Source: Phyto melanocephala (taxonomy: Eukaryota > Arthropoda > Insecta > Diptera > Rhinophoridae). From it: 64,000 nucleotides of DNA. The notes below the pieces were generated by a model. The model saw only the letters and a program-made list of their open reading frames with translations. It was not told the DNA's origin and made no database searches. The stretch lies in assembly GCA_941918925.1 (NCBI GenBank), contig OW799236.1, positions 104,176,562 to 104,240,561 on the forward strand, read 5' to 3'. This document shows positions 35,650 to 46,460 of this stretch, piece by piece (the first letter of the stretch is position 1; each line of letters starts with the position of its first letter). Position numbers and translations under genes: made by a program.

Positions 35650-36530
35650 ATGAGCAATTATGAAAAAAAGTTATATAAAAACATTTTGAAACTGTTAACA
35701 TTACGATTTAGTTGTTGATTTAGTAGAATAATGTTCCAAAGACAAGCGACATGAATAAAAAACTGCCATTCAGAGACTAAGGTTTGATGCCTTGGAGTTA
35801 TAATATTATGGTTCCTTTGAGATTGAAAAAAACGTATCTTCTCAAATAAATTTTTGGGGTTTTAGTGTTTGTCACTCTGTGTAAAAAAAATAAGTGTTAG
35901 GATTTTCCAAAGAGACTCCATACGGACTGTTTGAAACGGATAAAATACGATCGAAACGTGTTAGACCGTACACATTTCTCAAAATATTGTTAAATAAAGT
36001 ATTTAATTTTCTTTTGCTTACTGCATCACAGTTTGCAAACAGTTCACATCCATAAATTAAACTAGGAATCAGATATGTCTTGGCAAGTAAAAGTCTTATC
36101 CTCAATTGGGTAAGGTATTGTGTCAACCACAGAGCAAGTAACTTAATATAGGACTAACCAACTAAAGAGTTCGCATGATCTTTCCCAGTGAGACTATTGT
36201 TAAAAATGATTACCAAATTTTTCGCTGCCTTTACAATCTCAATCTTTTCAACATTTATGACAATATTATCAGCAATGGTGGAAACAATGGTATGGGTAAT
36301 ACTTTTCCTACATATAATAATGCACTTAGATTTGGGCAGATTCAAACACAGCCCGTTTGCAGAAGCCCACAGGTATATTTTGTTTATTTCAGAATTTACA
36401 GGTGATATACCCAAAGCAATACTATTCATAGGGCTACTTAAGTAAAGCTGCATATCATCCGCATACATTTTGTTCAACAGTTGGCAAGTAATTTTATCAT
36501 GGGACTCGGATCCTTTATTTAACTAAATAA
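35650..36530 (-). pseudogene. Non-LTR retrotransposon (LINE) 3' fragment with reverse-transcriptase relic
   Basis: The minus strand encodes MYADDMQLYLSS (catalytic YADD at about 36454-36465), followed by GLCLNLPKSKCII. After a frameshift near 36140 it reads RIRLLLAKTYLIPSLIYGCE and then GLTRFD. Near 35700-35830 another frame gives a VSEWQFFIHVACLWN stretch, the usual C-terminal end of jockey/R1/I-type LINE reverse transcriptases. The 5' part (endonuclease and RT fingers) is absent, as expected for 5' truncation. I cannot name the clade. The right boundary near 36530 is approximate. Confidence 0.75.
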
Positions 36531-38399
36531 CTATATTGTGGTTATTAAAAAATAATAATTTTAAAAGTATAAAATTTTGCTAGTTTCTGATACAATTGTT
36601 TTTGACTTTTTGCTTCTTAATTGTATATGCATTTATGAAAAAAGTTTTTAGCGTATTTTAAAACTTTACATTCCTTTTTCATCAAATATCTGCTAAATAA
36701 AAGCATCCCTAAAAGACAAAAATTAAAACTGAAAACATTGTTTTATATTTTCTTTCAGTTGTCACATCCTTTTCTCTCTCTAATTTTATGCTGCTCAAAA
36801 AAAGTTAAAAATAATTTAATCGCTAAACTGATATTATCTACTAGCTTTGCTTTACTGCCAATGTTGATAACAAGAGAAAAAAATCTGATGAAACAAAGTT
36901 TCTGCGTAATTGTATTCCTCATCCATTGTTAGAAATGATTAACAAAAACTTTCTTAGATAAAGCAGAAAAAAGTGTACAATAATTAAATTTAATTAAGGA
37001 AATATTATTACTCATAAGCTGACATAGTGAAGAAGAACATGAGGGTTGAATCCAAACAATTTTGTAAGATTTTTTAAGTGATATAGTAGGAGTCTTAGAT
37101 AAAAGCTAATAATAAAGCTCTAATAATTTATAATAAAAGGGCATACAACCGCATATTTTAATAAAAAATTTGACAGTTTTCAGTTAAGGTAAAAAAATTA
37201 AAACTAGTAAAAAATAATGTAACTTTTGTTTTAACAATAAGTATTGTATTTTCGTATATAACGAGAGGATTACTTCTTGTATTAACAATACTTTCACTTT
37301 ATCTTTTAAGCCTAACTAATTGATAAAATTACAGAACACCCCCTTCTCCTAACTAAATTACCAACAGTTTGCTGACACTGTTTTCTATTTTTACCTTATT
37401 TCTAATTTTATCAAATTTGTTACCTTAACTGGTGCAATGTACGTACATATTTGTACTTCTAGTTCTTTGCATAAAACGTTTCAAATAACTACAAATTTAT
37501 GCTAATCCATGTTGTTGTAGTGAGAAAAGAAACTAAGAAAAAACTCTCTTCATTATAAACTTAAGTACCAAAGTTTTTTAAAGCTAGTTTTCAACGTTTG
37601 TGAAAATTTGTCGTTAAACACCCAAAAGTTTTTCCATACAATACATGAACATAATTCACATGAACGGGCAAAAAACTTAATTTTAAATAGCAAACGAGAA
37701 ACACAACAGCGACAAGAATGAAATGTTAAATGGAAAAATGCAAGTACTAAAGTTTTTGCTCGTATACATGACGCAAACATTCACTACATATTAAGAAGTT
37801 TTAAGTATTTTGAACGAAAATATAAATAAAAATAAAAGAAAAGCAAAATTGTGAAAAACAGCAGGTATTAAATATGTGTTTCAAGTTTATAAAATTATGG
37901 ATAAATTTATCATAAATGCGTATATTCTTATACATACATATTGCGCTTACTTTAAAATTTCATAGAAAGGATGTTTGTAAGAGTTTCAAGTCACATTATT
38001 GTGATTAGAATTAATATAAGGTGTCGCAAAATTAATCATCATATCCAAGATATTATTTTTTTTTTTTTTTTGTAAATATCTTAGTACTTTAATCATATTA
38101 GGCATTTGTGAAAACAGCCAAGCCCTAGAGCCCTCCAAAAAATTTGTCACAATTTCGAGTTGTAAAATATCATGACCGTGTTTTTATTTACGCGGCTATT
38201 TCAATAAGCAAAAACAAAGTTTTATTTATATTCATAAAACATAATATATACTCGTACCTAATTTTAGAAAAATTTTGGACCAAAGTTTTTAAATAAAATA
38301 AACGTTGACCCAACTAAAACAAATGATGGTATTTGTAAATATAAAATAATAAATAAATAAAAAGTTTTTACAGAATTATATTAATTTTTCATTAATGAT
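36531..38399. other. Intergenic DNA, no gene seen
   Basis: AT-rich. Open frames of 64-75 codons on either strand show no domain signatures. A poly-T run lies at 38056-38071. Confidence 0.45.
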
Positions 38400-38743
38400 A
38401 TTAGGATGTATGATAATTATGCGAGACACAAAATATATTTTTAATGCTCGTCCCGTCTTTGGTGACATATTTTTATCTGATAGTTCATATTTTCAATGAC
38501 ACTGAGATTCAACTCAAATTCAAACCAGATTAAACCTCATTAATGTGATGAATTACCTCATTCTTTAACTTTAGAATTATACATGGCTTATTGACGTACA
38601 TTTTTTCTTTTGAGAATAACAGAAGAAGTAAGATCGTGGTAGCCAATTAACATTGCCACGACGTTCGATAGCACGGCCAATGAATATCTTGCGCAAACGA
38701 TTTATTATTTCTTCAAATGTGTTGCAAATGCACGAAATCTATC
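38400..38743 (-). mobile_element. Mariner-like transposase C-terminal relic
   Basis: The minus strand contains RLRKIFIGRAIERRGNVNWL then PRS. This corresponds to the RLISRNG-VNWPPRSCDLTPLD region just before the last catalytic Asp of related transposases; here that part is damaged. C-terminal sequence similar to the 48.3-kb element follows. A Helitron begins at its right edge. Confidence 0.6.
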
Positions 38744-38745
38744 TT

Positions 38746-38767
38746 CTATCTATATATAAAAGTGAAA

Positions 38768-38798
<31 letters not shown>

Positions 38799-39371
38799 CT
38801 TTAGACTCCGAAACTGTAAAACCGATCGGACTCAAACTTTGGCAAGTTATTGTACACATTCTAGGGAGTGTTTATGGGTAGCAAAAAGTGGGCGGAGCAA
38901 CGCCCATACAAAATTAGTTATTATTTTAAGCTCCTTGCACTTGACCGATTTTTCTGAAACTTTGCACACATATTGAACTGTCATGACTATATAATTCGTG
39001 AATAAAAAAGTGAGCGGGGCCACGCCTATAAAAAAGTTATAATTTTGGGGTACTTCCACTAGACCGCTTTTTCTGAAACTTTGCACACTTATAGAGCTGT
39101 CGTGACTATACAATTTCGAGATAAGAGAAGTTTGCAGTGCCACGCCTATAAGAAATAAGATATAATTTTTAGCTACTTGCACTATATCGATTCTTCAAAA
39201 ACTTTGCACACATATTAAGCTGTCATGACTATACAGTTTTGGTATTAGAAAAGTGGGCAGTGCCACGCCCATTAGAAAAAGTTATAATTTTTAGCTTTTG
39301 CACTTGATATTTAATTAAAATTCAGAATTTATTCATTAAGGGGCGTAGCAACGCGTGCCGGGCTTTTCTAT
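38746..39371 (+). mobile_element. Non-autonomous Helitron, (TG)n family, plus-strand copy
   Basis: The 5' end reads TATCTATATATAAAAGTG, then a (TG)n run (38772-38795) and TTAGACTCCGAAACTG. The body has four ~120-bp repeats, each with a CTTTGCACACATAT-like block and a GCCACGCC-CAT block. The 3' end is GGGGCGTAGCAACGCGTGCC then GGGCTTTTCTA, a worn form of the hairpin+CTAG end seen at 45.7 kb. No protein is encoded. Confidence 0.72.
38772..38795. repeat. (TG)n microsatellite
   Basis: A (TG)n run immediately inside the Helitron 5' end. The copy at 45.7-46.5 kb carries a longer one at the same place. Confidence 0.9.
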
Positions 39372-39806
39372 TACGTTTTAATTTATATCCGCGTTTTTGT
39401 AAAAGTCTACAACAATATTAACGCACTGCTCAATTGTGATGTACGTAATGCCGTGATATTTATCCAATACCACTGTGTGGTACGGTATTTAAACAGGAGG
39501 AGTGGTCACAGCAAATCTTTGGAAAATAATGGAAAAAGCAATGAAACGGGACAAGAGTGTATAAATATTAGTTGTAAATAATCAAATACATATTTTCGTT
39601 ACACAAATCTTTTTAAATCTTTTTTTATCCAAGAAGTTATTCAAAACAAAAACAAAAAAAAAACAAGTAAGAGCACTATATTCGGCTGTGCCGAATCTTT
39701 TATACCCACCACCAATTTTGTGTACATTTAAAGCACAATATTTATTATTTTGTTAATCGCTATTGAATAATATCTTTATAATAAAATATGTATCACTTTC
39801 TTTGTA

Positions 39807-40430
39807 GAGGGTGGATAAATTTTTTAGGGCCCATGTTGAAGGTGAACTACACCTAGTCTTTAAATTTGTTTTCTGCATTTCACTTGACATTTCTCAATCT
39901 CAAACTTACTCAATTTGATCTGTAGAAAGATACGCAAATGAGCAACTCTTTAAAGTTATTCAGGTTTTTTTTTATGAAAATGGGTGTTTAAATCAAAATG
40001 CATTTTGTGCATTTCGTAATTCTTTTGATCAACATAATCATTCAAATTCATCCACAATCGGGAAAATTGTAAAAGATATTTAAATTTCTGCAAAACAGGT
40101 CTGTATAAAATTTTAGAAAATCTGTGAATGCCTTCTTATTTCGTTGAATGGGAAGCATGGTTGTTTTTTTCGATAGTGTGGCAAAAGAGCAGTCAACCTC
40201 GACTCATCATCGTGCCCAACAATTGAGCATCAACATTGTCATTGAAAATTTGGACCATCAGATAGAGGAGTGGCGCCAAGGATGGGGGGGGGGGCATTTG
40301 GCCGATATTTTGTTAAATACATAATTGAACCGTACAAATATTATCATTATAAAAAGAAATAATAATAATATTCTAAATAATTTGTGTTTTATTTAAATGC
40401 AACATCGGTCCTTAAAATTTAACCACCCTT
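39807..40430 (+). mobile_element. Mariner-like derivative in DINE copy 7
   Basis: TA-flanked, with the same internal deletion. An expanded G run at about 40284-40292 lies in the Gly-Gly codons before HLADIL. Confidence 0.8.
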
Positions 40431-41817
40431 TATAACTTCGATATGCTACTAAAAGGCTTTTGTAAATGTAGTCTTTTAATGAACGTGGGCGTTAAAGTAG
40501 GCGCAACAATAAAGTTTCTGCTAATAAATACAACTTAGATATTTCAATATAGTTCTTTATTTTCCCAAAAACTTTGTCAATAGAGAAATTACATGAATTT
40601 AAGAAAACCCGTTATATGGGAGGTAGGCGTTATAGTAGGCGTGTCACCTAAACTTTTTGGCACAACAACTACATTGATTAGAAGGATATATGTAGCAAAT
40701 TTCCTCATCATACCTCTAATTTTGTTTGTTTTATTGGGCGTTATAGTAGGCGTGTTAAAGTTATTTTTACGAATGAGTACATTTTAGATGTTTCAATATA
40801 GCCTTTTATTATTCCAAAATCTTTATTAATAGAGAAATTATATCAATTTTAGGTAAAACGTTATATGGGAGGTGGGCGTAAAAGTGGGCGTGGCACCTTA
40901 ATTTTTTTGTACAATAATGACACTGCCTAGGGGGATATACGTAGCAAATTTGATCATCATACCTCTAATTTTTGCGGTTTTATGAGCTTTTAAATTTCAT
41001 TAACGGTAGATAACGTGAAAAGTGGGCGTTATAGTAGGCGTGTCAAAGTTATTTTTGCGAATGAGTACATTTTAGATGTTTCAATATAGCCCTTTATAAT
41101 TCCAAAATCTTTATTAATAGAGAAATTATATCAATTTTAGGTAAAACGTTATATGGGAGGTGGGCGTAAAAGTGGGCGTGGCACCTTAATTTTTTTGTAC
41201 AATAATGACACTGCCTAGGGGGATATACGTAGCAAATTTGATCATCATACCTCTAATTTTTGCGGTTTTATGAGCTTTTAAATTTCATTAACGGTAGATA
41301 ACGTGAAAAGTGGGCGTTATAGTAGGCATGTCAAAGTTATTTTTGCGAATGAGTACATTTAAAATGTTTCAATATAGCCCTTTATAATTCCAAAATCTTT
41401 ATTAATAGAGAAATTATATCAATTTTAGGTAAAACGTTATATGGGAGGTGGGCGTAAAAGTGGGCGTGGCACATTGATTTTCCGTTAAAAAAAAGCCTTT
41501 TACCAAAAAGCAAAGTGTGCAAAATTTCAGAGTCGTACATCCAATTTTGTTGGTTTTATGACGTTTTTGTTTTTAAATATACCGAAAAATACACTGTGCG
41601 GTATAAATTTTCGTACATTTTGATCGATAACTCCTTTCCTAATAATTAGATTTAGGTAATTTTTGGTGAGAAATATTGCTTTGACTCGAAAAATATATAT
41701 TCGAAGTTTCATGACTGTACGTTAATCCATTGGGACACAATACCCTTTTATTCGATGTTCGTAGGACACGGTTTTTTCGACCTACTCTTGCATTCCGAGC
41801 TATAACTCACTTCCTAA

Positions 41818-41818
<1 letters not shown>

Positions 41819-41851
<33 letters not shown>
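41819..41851. repeat. (TA)n microsatellite
   Basis: About 15 TA units replace the CCGATT found at this place in other DINE copies. It is a private expansion in copy 7. Confidence 0.9.
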
Positions 41852-41853
<2 letters not shown>

Positions 41854-42599
41854 GATATAGCCCATTTTCAATACCAAACAAACCTTGTCTATAAGAAAGA
41901 TTCTGGCAAAATTTGAGCCTCCTAGCTTTTTCGGTGCGACCTCTATCGTGCTTTCAACAGACGGACAGACGGACAGACGGACGGACATAGCTAGATCGTC
42001 ATCAAATTAAACCCTGATTCAGAATATATATACTTTATGGGGTCTAAAATGGGTATAACAAGCTTGACCGCAAATTTAATTGCTAAAAACTTAAAAATAA
42101 TCACAGGTTGGGCCCAAGGGAACTATGAGATTGAAGACTTTAATAACTTTTAGATTTATGTGTTTTTTATTTTTTTATTTTGTTTCTCTTAAAAAATTTT
42201 TAGCTTAAATACCCTATAAGCCATGCAGTTATTTAGCTCATCGTACTCCGATTTAAGCCAAGTACTATCAATGTACCTCTATCAACAGGCTAACTAGTTA
42301 CCAATCTGTTTAAAAGTGGTTCTCCCCATCCATTTATGAATGTTTTAAGAGTTTTCCCATTAAAAGAAGTTTAACTTATTTCACCCAACACCTAGTAAGA
42401 TTTTGGTTTCTGCTACATAGAATTTGGCTGCAATATCCTTCCGCGAGTTCGTCAGCAGCGTCATGCCTACTTATTCTCGCGTACCCTTTAACTCACAGCA
42501 ACTTCAATTAATTTTTAAAGGCATACTTTATAAGATATGTTCTAAGTCTTGAAAATTGAAGCACTAATACCAATTTTATTCTTCATTTACTCTTTGTGC

Positions 42600-43110
42600 A
42601 TGAATCCTTCCGTTATGAGTACGTGATATATCTTTTAGAATATTATCCTTCAACTCATGCAATCTAATAATATCTGTATCTCCCTTACCTTTTTATTCAC
42701 TTGGGTTAAGATTTCCGTACGCCCCAAATTTGACTCAAAGTTATATCTTATGCCATCGCTTTGAATACGCATTGCCTGTCTTGCAGCGCCTCTCCTATAA
42801 AAATATTCATCGATGGGATTTCTAGCAAATTTCTGAATATACCTAAGCAAATACTACTTAAGCCCCAAATAATTTTTGCCTCATTATTTCTTTGAACGTT
42901 ACACAAATCTGTTTCTATATGATTTTTCTATACTTGTCTTAACATGACCTTCCAAAGTTAGTTTCATAACTAGCCCAACCTTAAAGTATTTTAAATTCCG
43001 ACATACATTAATTGCGGTTAAAAAAACATAAAGGATTCACATTATGTGCCCCTCGTTCTCCGCGTGAGAAGCAAAGCGTCCGACTTGCCAGCATTGACAC
43101 TAACCTTACA
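42600..43110 (-). pseudogene. Probable decayed non-LTR retrotransposon reverse-transcriptase fragment
   Basis: The minus strand contains VNAGKSDALLLTRRTRGT (like the LKVNA-KSEAILFT motif of LINE reverse transcriptases), then LTLEGHVKTSIEKSYRNRFV (like the KYLGV-LD--L-F--H motif region). A 66-codon open frame (42650-42850) then ends in TQVNKKVREIQILLD. Several frameshifts separate the pieces. The match is by motif pattern only. Confidence 0.45.
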
Positions 43111-43834
43111 ACTCTGAAACCCAAAACCTAAAAACATAATTAAAAGTGTGCGATTTTTCTGGTAAGAACGAAAAAACCCAATTATCTGTCAAAATCAAAA
43201 AATTTAAAATTCAGTACATACAATAAAAAAATTACATTCGTAAACAAAATGTATGTCATTCTCTTTTTTTAAGCATATTTATATGTACGTCTGTATATGT
43301 ACATCTGTCATAACAAAGTTAACATTGAACACAACGTGTGTGTGGATCGTAACTAACCTAGAACAATTGTTTTATGAACTTAATATAAACCCCCTACAAA
43401 ACTTCCCACATTTAAAATCGTTGAGGACATTTTGCGCAGTCTCTAAAATCTCTTCGCCACAGATTAGAAAAGAAACCGGTTGTATTTTGATGCTGTTCTT
43501 AACATTACTGGTATGCGATTGTATCATGTAATTTAAACAGCACAAGAGAAATTGATTATATTACATATGCTAACTTCGAATAAAAATCTGAAAATTTTTA
43601 ACAGTATTAAAATGCATAGAAAAAATTTAAAGCAGGTAATCGAGGATTGTTATTTAACAGAAATTATAACAAAATAATACGTTTAGAGATTTAAGTGAAA
43701 GTAGTGATTATGTTAAATATAAAGATTTTTGACCTTTTATGTTGTTAAATTGTGGTGATTGCTCAGCATGAAGTCCACGGTATAAATAAAAACTATCTAA
43801 CTAGCACGTGTGTGTTTTAAATTAGTGGTTTATT

Positions 43835-43886
43835 TTCTTTATCTCAATATTTCGCCTCTACTTAGGTCAGCATCTTCAGCAGATAT
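43835..43886 (-). other. CTGAAGATG...GCGAAAT retroelement-type motif
   Basis: The minus strand reads CTGCTGAAGATGCTGACC followed by TAAGTAGAGGCGAAATATTG. Similar CTGAAGATG...GAAACG motifs are common in arthropod retroelement ends. Nothing else defines an element here. Confidence 0.25.
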
Positions 43887-43888
43887 TT

Positions 43889-44697
43889 TTATACTACACA
43901 GTGAAAAAGGGTATATATAGGTTTGTCATTCCGTGTGAAATTTCTACAATTTTCATTTCCGACCCGATAAAGTATATATTTTCTGAAAGCTTATGAATAG
44001 GGGAGTCGACTAAGCTCTGTTAGTCTGTCCGTCCAACCGTCTGTCCGTGTGTATGTTGAAATCAACTTTTTGAAGCCCCCCGACATCGCTTGGACCGGGG
44101 TGAGGTATCAAAATATCAGAAATATTCGGGAGTAGATCGGTATAGCAAAAACCCACGACCACCTCGATTTTTTTCACAAAAACAACATTACAACAACAAC
44201 ATACGTACATACAAACGTGTATACTGGTTAGAGAAAACGTTGCATCGAATCCCAGCTGAGCCAAAAAAAAATTTTTTTTATTTTTTTTTTAGTTTCTTTT
44301 TTATTTTTTTTAAATTTATTTTTATTTTTTATTTAATATATTATTTATATTTTTATTATAATTTTTTTTTTAATATATTTTTTTTAATTTTTTTTTTGTT
44401 TTATATTTATTATATATATTTTAATTATTTTTTCTTAAATTTTTTTTTAAAAATTTTTTTTTTTAAATTTTTCCTTTAAATTTTTTTTTTATTTTTTTTA
44501 ACATACATACGTTTATAATTTATAATTATAATTTATAATTTTACAATGGGATATTTTTATATATGTATGTTTTTCATATATGAATGTACGCATTTCATAT
44601 GAGATGGATGGTGATACAAACTACTGTTATTGCATGACTACACGTTGTGAAGGGTGTATAAGATTCGGCACGGCCGAATATAGCGCTCTTACTTGTT
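43889..44697 (+). mobile_element. DINE-1-like element of a different subfamily (short)
   Basis: The 5' side has a worn GGGTATATATAGG then TTTGTCATTCCGTGTGAA, AAAGTATATATTTTCTG and GTCTGTCCGTCCAACCGTCTG. The 3' end is GGTGTATAAGATTCGGCACG, hairpin GGCACGGCC, then CTCTTACTTGTT. The middle lacks both the mariner derivative and the 286-bp repeats and is mostly a 250-bp T-rich block. Confidence 0.75.
44264..44512. repeat. T-rich low-complexity block
   Basis: About 250 bp consist almost entirely of T with scattered A. A 129-codon open frame (44090-44479, +) that crosses it is Phe/Tyr/Ile-only and is not a gene. Confidence 0.85.
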
Positions 44698-45697
44698 TAC
44701 TGAACAATTATTATAAAGCTGTTATCACTCCGTGAGCTTTTGTCAACTAGTATTAATTTTTTTTATTTTTATTGTATATATTTGTACAAATTTCTTAGTT
44801 AATTTGTCAAAAAATCTTGACCATCTTATAGAAGTTTAGATATAAGCGCTACAAACGCATTTGATTTTTCCAATTCTCGAGAAATTTGGAAAATAATTTA
44901 AGAGAATATTTTTTTCAAAATCTAAGGAGAGATTTGCTTTTACCTCACCTACAATGCAGGCAATATAATCAATAACTGACTTGGATATTACTGGAAATTA
45001 TTGAAAATATTGTAGGTCTACATACCATGTAACCATCTCCAATAGAAATGGGAATTTTTTATGTCATCGTACGTGACATTTGTTCTCCTATAAAGTGTAG
45101 TTATTTTTGCAAAACTAACAGTAACTGAAACAAAATTAAATCTTTGTTCCATTTCAAGGGTACTTTATTTAAAAAAATTAATTATATTCGAATCACTGAT
45201 GTTTAAACTATCTAGAAAAAAATTAAAATATATCGTACGTGACATAAAACAGAAGTGATTTTGTGATATATGGAATTATCAAAAAAATCTGCGAATCATG
45301 GGAGGCATTGTTTCTTTTTTTAATTTCTTACACTAAACCAAATATTTTTCATTTAATATCCATCATACTTAATAGAAATCAATCTTTAAGTAATTTTATA
45401 ATAAATTAAATTTCATATCGTTTGTATGTCGCAATTGACAAAATTTTCTCTTATAGTATTCCTAGGTAATAAAATTTATGTTATGTTAAGAAAAAAAATT
45501 TAAATTCTAAATTAGGTCCTCTTGCGACTGTTCAAATATGAATGCCGGAGACAAATAATGTTTTTGCACTACGTGCGTGACATTAAAATAACATCCAAGG
45601 GTAAAAAAAAAGACCGCTTATTGGATTTTATATATTCTTTTTTCTTATGGATCTAATTAATTTTTGTTGTTACCTAATATTTAAGGAATATTTACAA
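44698..45697. other. Unassigned 1-kb stretch with repeated TACGTGACAT motifs
   Basis: The motif TCGTACGTGACAT occurs near 45068 and 45232, and a variant ACGTGCGTGACAT near 45573, all in the same orientation. No terminal repeats, coding or RNA gene is evident. Confidence 0.4.
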
Positions 45698-45804
45698 CTA
45701 GCCAAACCCGGCGCGCGTTGCTTCGCCGCTTAATGAATCGAAATGCATTCTGAATTTTAATTGAATATCAAGTGCGAAAACCTAAAAATTATAATTTTTT
45801 TATA

Positions 45805-46394
45805 GGCGTGGCCTTGCCCACTTTTCTAATCACGAAATTATAAAGTCATAACAGCTCAATATGTGTGCAGTTTCAGAATAATCGGTCCAGTGCACGTACC
45901 TCAAAATTATAATTGTTTTTATGGGCGTGGCCCTGCCCACTTTTCTAATCATGAAATTCTAAAGTCATAACAGCTCAATATGTGTGCAAAGTTTCAAAAG
46001 AATCGGACCAGGGCACGTACCTCAAAATTATAATTGTTTTTATGGGCGTGGCCCTGCCCACTTTTCTAATCATGAAATTCTAAAGTCATAACAGCTCAAT
46101 ATGTGTGCAAAGTTTCAGAATAATCGGTCCAGTGCAAGTACCTCAAAATGATACCTTTTTTTTATGGGCGTGGCCCCGCCCACTTTTCTTATCACGAAAT
46201 TATTTAGTCATTACAGCTCGATATGTGTGCAAAGTTTCAGAAAAATCCGTCAAGTGCAAGTAGCTAAAACTGATAACTAATTTTTATGGGCGTGGCCCCG
46301 CCCACTTTTTTCACCCATAAACACTCCCTGGTATATGTACAACAACTTACCAAAGTTTGAGCCCGATCGGTTTTACAGTTTCGGAGTCTATAGC

Positions 46395-46400
<6 letters not shown>
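45805..46400 (-). repeat. ~120-bp tandem repeats inside the Helitron
   Basis: Five copies spaced 119-122 bp apart share a GGGCGTGGCC-CGCCCAC block and the CAGCTCAATATGTGTGCAAA block. The 38.7-kb relative has four. Confidence 0.85.

Positions 46401-46440
<40 letters not shown>
46399..46440. repeat. (AC)n microsatellite
   Basis: About 21 AC units, at the Helitron 5' end when read on the minus strand. Confidence 0.92.
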
Positions 46441-46442
<2 letters not shown>

Positions 46443-46460
46443 CACTTTTATATATATAGA

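Larger units (their letters stand above)
39661..42056 (-). mobile_element. DINE-1-like element, copy 7, 5' end deleted
   Basis: The left edge is intact (AACAAGTAAGAGC, hairpin). At the right edge the sequence jumps from GGGGTCTAAAATGG to GTATAACAAGC, so about 75 bp including TATACCCGCCACC and its partner are lost. The internal units at 40.86-41.15 and 41.15-41.45 kb are nearly identical, showing recent duplication. A (TA)n run interrupts the 5' region at 41819-41851. Confidence 0.85.
45698..46460 (-). mobile_element. Non-autonomous Helitron, (TG)n family, complete minus-strand copy (763 bp)
   Basis: On the minus strand it begins A|TCTATATATATAAAAGTG and ends GGGTTTGGCTAG|T. The 3' hairpin is CGGCG...CGCCG in the stretch CGGCGAAGCAACGCGCGCCG. 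Five ~120-bp repeats (GGGCGTGG at 45805, 45924, 46045, 46167 and 46289) fill the body, and a (TG)n run lies at the 5' end. No coding capacity. Both flanks fit A|T insertion. Confidence 0.88.

Noticed and set aside
37553..37780. 75-codon minus-strand frame with Cys-rich composition
   Set aside because: The cysteines do not form a recognisable motif, and there is no signal peptide, promoter or splice evidence.
44204..44258. tRNA-like words (GGTTAGAG...TCGAATCCCAGC)
   Set aside because: Only a B-box-like word is present, without foldable arms. Kept only as a remark on the T-rich block.
44090..44479. 129-codon frame rich in Phe, Tyr and Ile
   Set aside because: It runs through a low-complexity T block in a DINE and has no domain or initiation support.
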